64,000 nucleotides of DNA from Echeneis naucrates (Eukaryota > Chordata > Actinopteri > Carangiformes > Echeneidae), in the NCBI RefSeq assembly GCF_900963305.1, contig NC_042526.1:15381001-15445000 (forward strand), given 5' to 3'. A program made the position numbers and the translations under genes. The notes beneath the pieces were generated by a model that did not search any database, had not been told where the DNA came from, and was given only the letters and a program-made list of their open reading frames with translations. Of this stretch, positions 12,555 to 24,154 are shown piece after piece. The first letter of the stretch is position 1; each line of letters opens with the position of its first letter.

Positions 12555-14090
12555 AAGTTCACAATCATTTAGGACGTAAACAGCCATGTTCTTAAATTAC
12601 AACAAGTTGGATAGAGTTGTAGTGAAGACTTGGAATACCAAGGCCCATTTAAAGCTGCATCAAATGTTGCATTTGAAATGATCATGGATGGAGGTACTTC
12701 GAAGTAGAGAGATACTTCTACGGTGTAATGCAGTATACTGAGTTCATGCTTTTTGCTATTGATTGGACAATTTTTAAGGTTCTTTTGCAAGCATATTAAT
12801 CATAAAATCTCACCAAGCAGGTTTCACCAAAAGCTCACAAACAAGTTCAACTTAGCTGGACTTTTGCTTTACTTCTTTCCTGTATGATCACAACCTATCC
12901 CAGGTTCATCCAGCCAACTGAAATCATTTGGGCTTGCAAATAATTGTGAATTGATGATGTTTCCTGCAAAGGCTGACATTTAACATGCAAACAATCATAC
13001 ATGCTTATTATTACTTGTAAGCATCAATGTCAGAAAGTGTTTTGTATTGATTATTTTTGTATTTGTGCTAAACAGCATAAAAACATCTTGGTGTGTATAC
13101 ATTAGTGCTAATTTTATAGTTTTAATGGGGAATTTTTTATGCTTTAATCATGAGAATGAATATGTATACCACAAATATAACAATGGTATTGAACTAAAAA
13201 CTGATTTTGTTACTGAAAAATGATGTTTTCAGTTTCAACATTGTTGTACTTGACATCCGAAATAGCAGCACCGATATTGAATGTTACACTTGGCTTTGTT
13301 CGGTTGTGTAAATAACATAATTTACTGACTCGAGGTCCCTGGTTAAGGAACCAAATGAATTACATGATCTAGACCTATGGGGTACTTTCATTTTAAAACA
13401 CAGCCAACACTACTTCTTCCAGTTTTACTTTTATTTTATTGTAAGTCATCAGCAAAACAAATGATCACTTCGAATAATTTATTCATGCGGACTGGCAATA
13501 GTTTTTGAATGTTGCGTGTTGAGCTGTTGGCTGATTCAGTATGGTGCACAGATGACAGATGACTGATTAGAAATTCAGTTCTTTGAAGCAGGCGGTTCAT
13601 TTCAGCATGTTAATGAAAGTCACCTTGGAGACCTAAAGACTTGTTTTGTTGTATTTAATAATGGCTATTGTGAGATTACTCGGCAGATGGCAGCATGTTG
13701 AAACTACGTGAGAAACACACTGAAAAGTTTTACGGTAGGAAACGATCGAGCCTGGGTCGCTGGTGTTCCTCGTTGTTTCTCCTTGTTCGCCCTCGCTGTT
13801 GGATTGTGCATCAGTTCACTACAAGATCAAGTTGATGCTCATCAGCTGATTTTAACGCAAAACTTTCTTTAAAGGCTTAAAACTCTCGACTGGAAACATG
13901 CAGTTTATTATATCACCAACACTGTCGCTTTAAAAGACATACCTGCATAACACCCCTAAAGTAATGTTTAAAGATTAAAAACATAGAGGTTAAAATTGAC
14001 TTTGCATCCAAAGATTTTGTATGTAGTCAAAAAAAAAAAAAAAAAAAAAACGCGCGCGCGCGCGCACACAAACACACACTAAAGCCATTT
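12555..14090. other. sqor 3'-UTR and spacer before ctdspl2
   Basis: AT-rich, with no further exon seen. No canonical AATAAA was found close to the sqor stop; ATTAAA at 13974-13979 is the best late candidate. The right end carries an A22 run (14029-14050) and a CG/CA alternating tract. Confidence 0.45.
14029..14080. repeat. A22 run followed by (CG)7(CA)n tract
   Basis: A-run at 14029-14050, then 20 bp of strictly alternating pyrimidine-purine (14051-14070), then a CA-rich run. It lies about 250 bp upstream of the ctdspl2 exon 1 donor. Alternating CG of this kind is prone to Z-DNA. Confidence 0.85.
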
Positions 14091-14095
14091 TCCTG

Positions 14096-14328
14096 TTGAC
14101 TCCGCCACGTTGGTTTCCTACGTGTGTGTCGCAGTCTCCTGCGCACCAACGTTATGTTTGTGCTGAGGCGGGAAATGGCGTCCGCCGACATGGCTGTTGT
14201 GTGAGCAGCCGCCAAGCAGACACCGCTGGCAGCGACCGCCACGGCCCGACCTCTGCCGGTGGCCGCCACCGTCGCGGCCAGGAGCTGACAACGCAGCGGA
14301 AGGTTTTGAAGAGCTTCCCCGATCACCG
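14096..14328 (+). promoter_or_regulatory. ctdspl2: ctdspl2 CpG-rich promoter and non-coding exon 1
   Basis: GC-rich, CpG-dense block ending in a good donor (gatcaccg then gtaagagac at 14329). It fits a 5'-untranslated exon joined to the acceptor at 16380. CpG-rich sequence continues into the intron to about 14900. Confidence 0.6.
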
Positions 14329-15753
14329 GTAAGAGACAGGCGTCAACATGTAAACAGCAAACGCTCTGTCCCGTCCAGGTAGCGGGTGGCTAAGGCTAGC
14401 CAGCGGAGGGGGCGTAGTCTAATGGCTGAAAATAGTTATGGAGGCGAACAAAATAGAACTAGGGCTGCTAGCTGACCCGTCGCTCAATTTTATCGATCGG
14501 TTTTCGGATAGTTTGGGTGTCGAACACGTGTATTTTAGCGGGGACACGCATGAGCCGTGTTGCGACAGCTGAAGTGAATAATGTCACAGCGTTGCTTGGG
14601 CTGCCATTTGCGGTTTTTTTTGTTAGCTTGTAAGCAAACTGTAGCCGCTTGAGCTAACTTTAGCCGCAGGACCACCTGGCAGCACTCTGTTTTACGATGC
14701 GATTACATCGAAACGACAGCCGATGTAAGCGTCCACTGAGGCCCCACAGGCTCGTAGCTTTGTCCGTGTCCGTGTGGTTGTCCAGAGCCAGACCCGTAGC
14801 AGCTGCAGGCTGGTTTTGTTCATGCTAAATACTAGCAGCCGGCTAACGCTAGCGCCGTCTCACGTCGCTGGTGTTGATGCAGCCAGTCAGATGTTATATA
14901 ACGACAGTCAGCGGAGCTGTGAGCCTTTCACGGCCGAAGAAGGAGAAAACCGTCCATAAACCTGCAGCATTTTTCACCACACATCAGCACAGAAAGCGTC
15001 TGCTTTGGATATTAGCTTCAATTCATCACGTTGGAGGCTTCACACGCAGATTGCCTTTAATGTTTATCACGTCGGCAACGCCGCCCACTCCACCGGCTGG
15101 ACTGTCAGACATTTCATTCATTTTGATGACAACTCGTGATCCAAACTTTGAACACGCTGTCCAGTGACTGACGACCAAAAGGTGAACAGAAGTCGACCTC
15201 CACTGACCAGCTGACCCTCATGTTCACTCTGTCACACTGAGGCAACAGTGTTTGTGGTCAGTTCCTGAGCCACGGTTGTCATCGGTTTCATTCATGTTTC
15301 AAGTACTATTAGAGTTAGTTAGAATTCTTAATAAGACGTCTCAGTGCACCAAAATGATTAAGCCCACATATGTACATAGTAAAGCACCATTCTTGGATTC
15401 AGAAGCGGCTGATGACATCTATAATTGTTTTTATAGACTGAGATAGAAACAGGAGCTTAGGATTTGCAGACATACATACGCACATTGGATGACATGGAAA
15501 TTAAAACACGAAATTAACTATATATGCGTAAGAGTCAACCCCCAACTACACACTGACATGCTTTTCACTTGCACTGTAAATACTGTCTTACAACAAACAA
15601 GAAAATGCTGTACAGAAATAGCAGATATTGTATATATATCAGGTAATTTGAACAAAGTATTTATCTAAAAAAGGTTATATACTTGAGAGCGAGTCTCTGT
15701 TAGTGTCATTAAAAGTCCTTGGTACAAATCTGGGCCACAAATGAAGGATCATG

Positions 15754-15781
15754 ATATATATATATATATATATATATATAA
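15754..15781. repeat. (AT)n microsatellite in ctdspl2 intron 1
   Basis: About 28 bp of uninterrupted alternating A and T. Confidence 0.9.
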
Positions 15782-16154
15782 TGATTTGTATTTAAAACAG
15801 TTTATATTACCAAATGCTGCCAACTCTGTCATAAACACATCAGTGCTGCTGAGTGGCTCTTTGAGTGAGTTAAAAAAAAATCTTTGCAATTAATATTGCA
15901 AAAGAAATATAGATTAAAATGATAAAATTTTCAAGAGTATAAAGAGTCCAATGATGAGTTTCATATTTCAGAGCACTTGGTTGAGCAATCTTTGGTATCA
16001 AACCAGTTAAATGAAGAGCTTGAAGTTCTCAGCTACTTCTCGTGCTCTATTAAGTTTAGATAAAAAAAAATTACCACTGTATCTTGGTGGTATCGGTTAT
16101 ATATTTGTCCTATTTTATTATTGTACAGGAGGGAATGGGAATTTGAATTGTATC

Positions 16155-16245
16155 TGAAGCACTTTGTAAACTTTTAGGAAAGTGCTTTATAGATAAAGTT
16201 GTTATCACAATGATGATGCTGATTATTATTGTTGTTGCTGTTTTT
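16155..16245 (+). mobile_element. LINE (L2-like) 3' tail
   Basis: The phrase gaagcactttgtaaac ... gaaagtgctttatagataaa followed by a (GAT/TTA/GTT)-rich tail is the usual end of L2-type LINEs or of SINEs that borrow their tails. Only the tail is present. Confidence 0.45.
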
Positions 16246-16403
16246 AATTCAAGACATGTATTTATCATGTCAGTCATAAGGTTCAGAAAACCCCTTTGTA
16301 CCTAATAAAGTAACCACTGTGGAAATTTTTTGCGTTTAGTTTTTGTTGATCATTATTCCTTTTTTCTCTCCTCATTTCAGATTCTTCTATGTGACGGTGG
16401 CGC

Positions 16404-19400
16404 ATGATGAAGCTGAGAGTGCGTAAAGCTCCTCAGCAGCCAAGCTTAGGCCGTCGAACTCACCCGTCCCAGGCCAAACGGAAATTCTGTGAAGTCGAGC
16501 CATCCTCATTGCGAGGTCGAGGCAAAATGCAGAAGAATGAAACAGGCCTGTTTTCCACGATAAAGAAGTTTATTCGTGGGAATGCTGTCAAGGTAGGTAT
16601 CGATCAGGATTTGTAGCTGCTCCTGTACAATTTAGTTTTTTCTGTTGTAATGTGATAACGCACTGGATTTCAAGACGCGCATTGCCTCAGCTGCATCATG
16701 TACTTTAATGGGAAACCATGACTCAAATAATAATGAGCAATCTTTTTAAACTGTTAACCGAAGGCCTCAATATAACCAATGTTATTTCCCCCTTGTCTTT
16801 TTTTATACCATTCTTCAAGCTTCCTCTTTTTAATCATAGCAGCTGTTACCCATGGATAGTGATAGATGGGCTAAGGTCCAAACCACCTTTTTTTTTTCTT
16901 TTTTTTTTACATAGCACTAAAAACTTTCGAATCAAAAGCATTCTTCCAAAAGGCAAAAATGTTCAATAGATATTGTGCATCCCAATACTTGCTGGGAATT
17001 TAACTTTCCCTGTTAATTACGATTTGATCAGTGGTCTTGCAAAGCCTTACTTGATAACCGGTAACATTTATGTGACAACTTAAAACATTGAAAATGTTGA
17101 ATACTTTTTTTCCAGCTGATTGTTGAATAGCACCATATGGAAATGAAGCACCAAATTTTGAGTGATTTATTTATTTTATTTAATTTTTTTAGACAGCACT
17201 GCAAAACTTCCAGGCTGGATGAACATAAATTACATTGACCCAATGTACTTCAAGTATCTAGCAATTACAGCTAAGTCTGATACTTATCCTTTATCAAGAA
17301 AGATATGGCATTTAGACATCCCTATCTTGCAGAGCTGTGAAAAAAGTTGCAACCATTAACATGACAATGACATGATGTTTGTGTCTTTATAAAGTAGAAA
17401 AAAGAAACAGATTTTATTTCTAAAATTAAATCTCTTATGAAAATACCACAATATAGGTAGTAGCTAAAATCATGTGAAAGAGTTGTAGCTTTGACTTGTT
17501 CCTCTATTTTTATCAATCCATAGGTGGAGCAGGAAATCCCCGCCAAAAGGAGTCGTATTGATTGTAGTTCTGATGGCGATCTAATTACTTCAACACCACA
17601 AACTAGAGGCCTTTCTAACAAATCAGTCTCAAGAGTTTGCCGGAAAAGTCCGAATAAAGGTACTTAAGTATGCGTAGGAAGAGGAAAATGGTTAATGTGG
17701 ACTGCAGAATAATTTGCAGCTCAAGATGAAGAGACATTTAGTTTTTTTGGGTTGTTTTTAAAGAGGTGCTGTCTTTCCTCAGACACGATGACCTGCAACA
17801 GTAAACCTATGAAACCAAACGGTAAGCTCGACGCTCCAGTTGAGGCAGCAAGCAGCCCCCCACGCACCACCCTGCTTGGCACCATCTTCTCTCCAGTCTT
17901 CAACTTTTTCTCACCAGCAACTAAAACTGGTAAAACAAAAGAATCCTTGGATAGGCTTGTCTGAAAGTATCTAACATTTAGCATCAACTTAAAAAAAATC
18001 CTCCACAGACTACACTGCACTGACCAGTCTTGATGTCTTTGGTCCCTCTTTCAAGCCACGCCGGGCTCAGACTCTCCAGGCCAAGCAATGGAGGCAGAGG
18101 AAATCATGAAACAGCTGGATATTGAGCAGGCAGAAGAAATGCCAAGCAGCACCCTTACATCCACAGAGGGCATCACTCCATGTCACACTGACCCTTTGTT
18201 GCCACCAAGGCTTCAGATTACCTCTGATACAACTATAGAAGAAGGGGAGATTGTCACCGAAACCGACATGCCCCCATTAACAGGTACAGCTGCTCTGAAA
18301 TTAATCTTCTTGTCATTTATGAAACTTTCGTGACAGGAACATAAACCAAGGTGGCAGTAACGAGCGTCATCGTGTAGTATGATATGCTTCTAAAAGTTAG
18401 CTGTGGATTTTATTTTCAGTGCCAGCAGGGTCAATCATTGACTTGCATTCAGCTACTATCTATAGGACAACATTATATAGACCCTAACACCTTAATGTTG
18501 GAGAGCAGAGGGGAAAAGAAAGTAAGAGACCCTTATTCAAAATCCCACTAACATTTAAAATCAAGTCAATTTCTTAAAAGACAGCCTCTCTGAATAGGGT
18601 GGTAAATTAAGCGGCCAAAACAAACTATTTCAGATAAACGTTACAGGTTGGCAAAAGTTGAGTTTAGGGCCACAGTCACAGATTTGTGGTGAGAGCAGAA
18701 TTTAGTGGACAGAAGTAGAAATGTGTGGCCAAATCAAGATGAAAATTTTGAAAAAGAACTGTAGAAGAGACTGGTCGTGAGTTTTATGGATATGAATGAA
18801 TCCAATACCTGCACTGACATGCTGGCACACAAAGATGATAACAAAGGGTCCAACTACTGTAGTAGCTGTCCATTTAGTGTAAAAGTAAAGTGATGAAGAG
18901 CTTGAAACACACAACAGAGAGAAGCTGTGTCACAGGAGCTACTTTACTAGAGAGTACCACAGACGTCCTCATATTTCAGCTCTTTTATTGGTCAAGAAGG
19001 CAACATTTTAACATATCTTTCTGTCTTCCTCAGCTCCTGGTTGTATGCCAGATGGTGGATACCCACATGCATTACCCTCAGCTCCTGCAGAAACCTCATA
19101 CGATGAGGACTGGGAAGTATTTGATCCGTAAGTAGAGCAGCATTTATTTGATGATAATGACAAAAATGAATAGTCCACTAAAAATAAGAAGGTGCGATGG
19201 AGACTTGTGTAAATAATTTTTACTCTTGTCCTTTGTAAAACTTGCGGTGGGGCTCACTGAAGTTTGGTCTGATTGAAAACACATCCAAGGTGACATTGTG
19301 TCATCAGTGTTAGGAGATGTGTGTCATGTGCAACTCTAAACCACTAGATGGCAGTCAGCACCTTCAGCTGCCGAACAACCAATATTCTTCATTGGATTAA

Positions 19401-21720
19401 AGATTCATGTTTCTGATTTAATAAATCAAATTACGTCAGAAGATCATTTTTGCCCCTGTAGTGCTGAAAATGAATTAGACAGTTTGTCTCACTAAAAAGT
19501 GAAAAGGCCTGAACATAAGGATTTCTAACAGTTTACACTTGAAAATGTTGTTCTTTGGTGGGAAAACCTATGTCAGGTTTGCTAAACAAGGCGGTGTCTT
19601 CTCTTTTTTTTTTCTGCCTCAAGGTACTTCTTCATCAAGCATGTGCCTCCACTGACAGAAGAGCAGTTAACACGCAAACCAGCGTTACCTTTGAAGACAC
19701 GCAGCACACCAGAGTTTTCTCTCGTCTTAGATCTGGTAAGGTCACGCTACTGTATCTCACATTAAAAACAATCAGACTTTATTGTGCTTTTCATACTGAC
19801 ATGTTTTCTTTTATCTGCTTTCAGGATGAAACTCTAGTTCACTGTAGCTTGAATGAGCTCGAAGACGCAGCTCTGACATTCCCTGTGCTCTTTCAAGATG
19901 TAATATACCAGGTACTGACAGTTGAAGCTCACTCTAATTATGTTTTCCATATTCTTGTTGCGCTGATTAAATTTCTTTTGTTTTGTCTGAAGGTGTATGT
20001 ACGGTTGAGGCCATTTTTCCGTGAATTTCTTGAGCGTATGTCTCAAATGTACGAGGTGAGATTTTGTTTTGTTCTCAGGACAGTATTTGTTAATCTGATG
20101 GTACTTTTCACCCTATTTCTAATTTATTATTGCCGTCCCTTGAATTTCAGATTATTCTTTTCACGGCTTCAAAGAAAGTCTACGCTGACAAGTTGCTCAA
20201 CATCCTGGATCCAAAAAAACAGTTGGTCAGGTCAGTGAGAGAGAAAATTACTAAACATAGGCAGAAACGTGAGAGACAAAAATACAAACAAAATCTCCAG
20301 TATTATTTTTCCAGACCTTTGATGTTTTGTAAACATTAAATAGGTTATTTTCAGTTGGATAATTCTTCCTTCATTAACAGACGTATATTCTGCTGCTTTT
20401 AGAGGCATTGACTATGTTTAATGATAGGAAAGTACAGCCACATCCACTTAGAACTTAATCTGTAATCTCCTTCCTCTTCCTTCTGTTAAAAGAACAAATT
20501 GCGGGATAGTTTTGCAAACGAAGAGAAAACATTCACTGCTCAATGCATTAATTACGCTGAAGTTGACATATTGTTGAGGATCAATCTGTGGTTATTTTGT
20601 TGTTTTTAATAAAAGAAAATGTACAATGGCATGTTTTATACTCTGGTTCTGTTCTTTTCCAGACATAGGCTATTTCGTGAGCACTGTGTGTGTGTTCAAG
20701 GAAATTACATCAAAGACCTTAACATTCTTGGACGGGATCTTTCCAAGACGATAATAATCGACAATTCACCCCAAGCCTTTGCTTATCAGGTAAACTAACC
20801 CAGCAAACTGGTGTTTAAATGTTTAAAATGTTACCCAATGTCTCTATGTTAGAGCTATTTTTGCCTTTTGCAGCTTTCCAATGGGATTCCTATAGAGAGC
20901 TGGTTCGTGGATAGAAATGACAATGAGCTTCTAAAGCTTGTTCCTTTCCTCGAGAAGCTTGTGGAGCTGGTATGTATTTTCAACTTAAACATTTTGTCTA
21001 TTAAGTTGAGCAGCAACGGCATGACGTTTCCTGTGGTGTGTTTTGAATGTTCCAAATGCCCTTCTATTGCGCAATTATATGCAAAGACACCCAGCTCCTA
21101 ACATATTATCAAATTGTGAACTCTACCTCTTCATGAGGAAGTGTCTGTTTATGACATTTGATTATTTTCACAGCTCCTAAAATTGTGACTATGCTGCCTG
21201 GTCTACATCATTTGTGTAAAAATTGATACAAGAATGAAAATAAAAACTTCATACTAGAGAAGTTCAAGTCTGTTATCAGAAATCAGTGAAGAGATGACAA
21301 ATTCAATTTAGTATTTAAGGAACTGAAAGAAAATCTGAATGTTACAGCTGTTAATGAAGGAAATCAGAGTCAGATGAGGGTAAACTTTAGTACCTCTTTA
21401 TATTATCTTAGTGAAGGTGTTTCTTTAACGTTTGATGTCTTAAACCTCAGAAACATCTAAATAATGTTTGTTGTTGTGAAGCAGTGGAACGTGTTCATTG
21501 TTGTCATAGCAGTGAGTGACACGTGGTAGTGTGTCATATTGCTCCCTCGCTCTCCTCCTGTTACTGCGCTTGCTCCATATGCTCGTAGTATCTTTTTCAG
21601 GCCAGCTGCGGCTCTGTGATGCTTTAAATAAAGTGGCCTACCTTTCTGTCACAGAATGAAGACGTCAGACCGCACATTCGAGAACGGTTTCGTTTGCACG
21701 ACCTCCTTCCTCCAGACTGA
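16404..21720 (+). CDS. ctdspl2: CTD small phosphatase-like protein 2 (474 aa)
   Basis: A HAD-family (FCP/SCP type) serine phosphatase, probably nuclear. Coding exons: 16404-16592, 17524-17659, 17783-17929, 18056-18283, 19034-19127, 19624-19735, 19825-19911, 19993-20055, 20151-20230, 20663-20789, 20874-20969, 21655-21720 (1425 nt, phases agree). The N-terminal half is disordered, with a basic start ([10 protein letters not shown]), KNETGL and the conserved block [17 protein letters not shown] at about residues 140-156. The catalytic motif DLDET (about D301-T305) spans the exon 7/8 border; the second aspartate is the usual acid/base. [13 protein letters not shown] and [10 protein letters not shown] are the later HAD motifs. 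It ends RLHDLLPPD like human CTDSPL2 (466 aa). ATG at 16404 and 16407 are both possible starts. Exon 5 uses the acceptor at 18055; an earlier CAG at 18009 would not keep the homologous reading. Teleosts may have a and b copies, and I cannot tell which this is. Confidence 0.96.
19341..19354 (+). promoter_or_regulatory. CTCF-like motif 1
   Basis: CCACTAGATGGCAG matches the CTCF core CCASYAGRKGGCRS at all 14 positions. It lies in ctdspl2 intron 6. Occupancy is not known. Confidence 0.5.
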
Positions 21721-22894
21721 GAACATTCATCTCTCCTACCAAGACGGTATCAACGCTGGGGGGGGGAAACTGACTGCTAGAAGGATCTATTTGGTGGATT
21801 TCTGTTTGCAAACAAAACATGGCCATTATTAACGTCATTATTATTTTTTTAAATCATGCAAAAAATTGAGAGCTATATGTTTGAGTCAAAAAGCCCTGGA
21901 TGCTTTTTCTTTTTTCTGTAACACATACACACTTGAACCCGCCCCAGAATAAATGGACCTGCTCGCTGCAGCAAGTTCTATACTTTTTTGCTTGCTTCTT
22001 TTTAGTGTGACCATGAAATCGGTCTCCTGGAAGATATTTTGTCTCTTAGGAACCATTTTGGATTGACAAAACTGAATGTCATGCAGTGTTGGATTATATG
22101 GACCTTGTTGGCTTCAGCCTGACCTTGACCGGCCAGTCAAACCTGTATAATATTCACTCTATTAACTTGTAAATATATGTACATATTTCTTCAAGGTTTT
22201 TAAGTCATTTTATTTTCACTTCAGATTTTAGTATGTATTCTTTGATTCGGTTTCTTTTCTAAACCAACAAAAATGTTAGTGTGTTTTGTTTGAAGTTGTT
22301 GATAAACTGCTGCTTTTCTGTTGTATGCCTGCATTATTCCTGTGATGCTTTACTCCATTACATGCAGTTGTCTGTAATAAGGTGCAGTTTGAAAAAAGTA
22401 TCTTGGGGAGGAAAATGTTTCTGAAATAATATTTTAAAGCTCTGTAATGTAAGCAAGCTAGAATAGGGTCTCAACTGAATACAAAGCCATAATGGCAAAA
22501 TAATAATTTTGGAGATTTGTATTTGAAAGTCCATTTCTGATTTCGATACCTTGATCGTCCTCTTTGATGACGGGTGGTGGGGTGAGTGGGGTGGGTTGGG
22601 TGGGGGGGGGTTCAGGCATCTTGCACTTTGACATCCAGCCCTTTGTAAGTTGATGTAAAATCTTGTCACTTTTCTACACAGGTGTGCATCACCTCGATTT
22701 GTTATGTGGGGAGGGGAAAAAAAAAAAAGAAAAAGAAATTGTAGCACCAGCAACTTGCCAACATGTTTGCTTTCAAATCTTGTTTTCCAAGACGTCTTGT
22801 ATGTGGGATCTTTATGATGTAGGAGCCACAAGTTTTAATGACTATTGAATGATCACTCCTGTTGTATTCAGTGTTACTCAGTGGTTTCCTTGAA

Positions 22895-22900
22895 AATAAA
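22895..22900 (+). terminator. ctdspl2: ctdspl2 poly(A) signal
   Basis: AATAAA about 1.18 kb after the stop codon. The 3'-UTR between (21721-22894) has a C/T- and G-rich patch near 22570-22612 and no open frame of interest. Confidence 0.55.
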
Positions 22901-24050
22901 TACATTTTTATACGACTCGGAGCTTCATGTGAATACTTTTAATGCACAACCCCCGGAATATATTCACGCATACCTTATTACTAATTCGATTACCTAGTCA
23001 TTTTGGAAACTGACAGTTTGTGCAGCATTTCACCTGAGATGAGGAATGTTCTTGTTTTTGAGTACATGAAATTAAATATACAATGATTTCTACTTAAACC
23101 ACATCATACTTATTTAACTAGAAAGCGTTAGAAGTGGTGGTTAAACTACAAAGTGTGTAGTATCATTGTGTTACTTACTGTGTTGATGTATTATTAGTCT
23201 TTAAAAATGTTCCTAACATGAGCATTAATGCCTTCTACTGAATATGACATCAAATTAAACCTTGTGGACAAGGGTGGAGGCAGTATGGGGGGGTGACAGA
23301 GGAGCGGAGTAGTTTATGTTGTTGTTGTTGTTGGATCTGAGTCGTGCCAAAGTTTGACAGTAATTATTTTAATTGAAAGTGAAGGTGGTGTTTTCGCTGC
23401 ACTGATTAAATTAATGTTGTCACAGAGTTTGTCAGTGACTAACCAGGAACGGCTGTGATCATGGATCGGCAGTTTTGAAAATAATATTCAGCATCAGTGA
23501 TGCCACCAGAAGTGGATTTAAAGGTCAGTCCCATTAAACTGTCTGCTCTGATGGCTCTTGAAACTTGAAAAAAATATAACATGCTTCAGAAAATAATTTT
23601 AATCCAACAACTAAAATGAAAAGCAGCACAAGATGAAAAGAAAAAAAGTCTTTGTGTTGACACCTCCACTGTAATTTGATTGACATCCAGCCACCAGCAG
23701 CCATCTTTTATTGTTATGCACATAACCTGAATGTTTTTATTCAGAGATAAACTAAACTAAAAGATGTCCTGGCCAGATAACCTGGTGATGTCTTAATCCT
23801 TTTGTTCTTTTCAGAAATAGGTCATTATCTGATTGAAAGGACGACTGAATTGCCTCTTCTAGAGGTCATGTGACTTTAAATACAAAGGGGGCCAGTCTTC
23901 ATCAGACTTATGTAATGGTGTTAGGAAGAATTATTTCAAAACAAAATCCCCCAGTTAGCGATAGTGTGAAGATAAGGCATGGGGATAATTAACTATGTAT
24001 TTTAACTAAATAAAACTCTAAACCCAGTGAAAACCCCCCCTGCCATCATC
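22901..24050. other. Intergenic, no gene seen
   Basis: AT-rich spacer. A short (GTT)n microsatellite lies at about 23318-23333. No exon, RNA gene or recognisable transposon is seen. Confidence 0.5.
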
Positions 24051-24051
24051 C

Positions 24052-24124
24052 ATTGGCTGCTGGTGGGGGGTGGAGGTTGTGGCTCGTGAACTGTGAAGTT
24101 TTCCCTGGTACTGGCCTCTATAAA
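24052..24124 (+). promoter_or_regulatory. CCAAT/TATA promoter of the IGFBP-domain gene
   Basis: An inverted CCAAT (ATTGG, 24052-24056) lies 63 bp before a TATAAA box (24119-24124), the spacing of a classical promoter. Transcription would begin near 24149, only a few bases before the ATG at 24155. This bears on which Met is used. Confidence 0.5.
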
Positions 24125-24154
24125 CGGTGCAGACAGGCTGCAGCTCGCCTCAGG

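Noticed and set aside
16296-16320. gtacctaataaagtaaccac, and a similar gtacctaataaagtgaaact near 30419
   Set aside because: It resembles the end of a widespread Tc1-type element, but no partner inverted repeat or transposase piece was found beside either copy, so no element is called.
22358-22831. 157-codon minus-strand open frame in the ctdspl2 3'-UTR
   Set aside because: Composition follows the G/C and A runs of the UTR, with no domain, homology or promoter.
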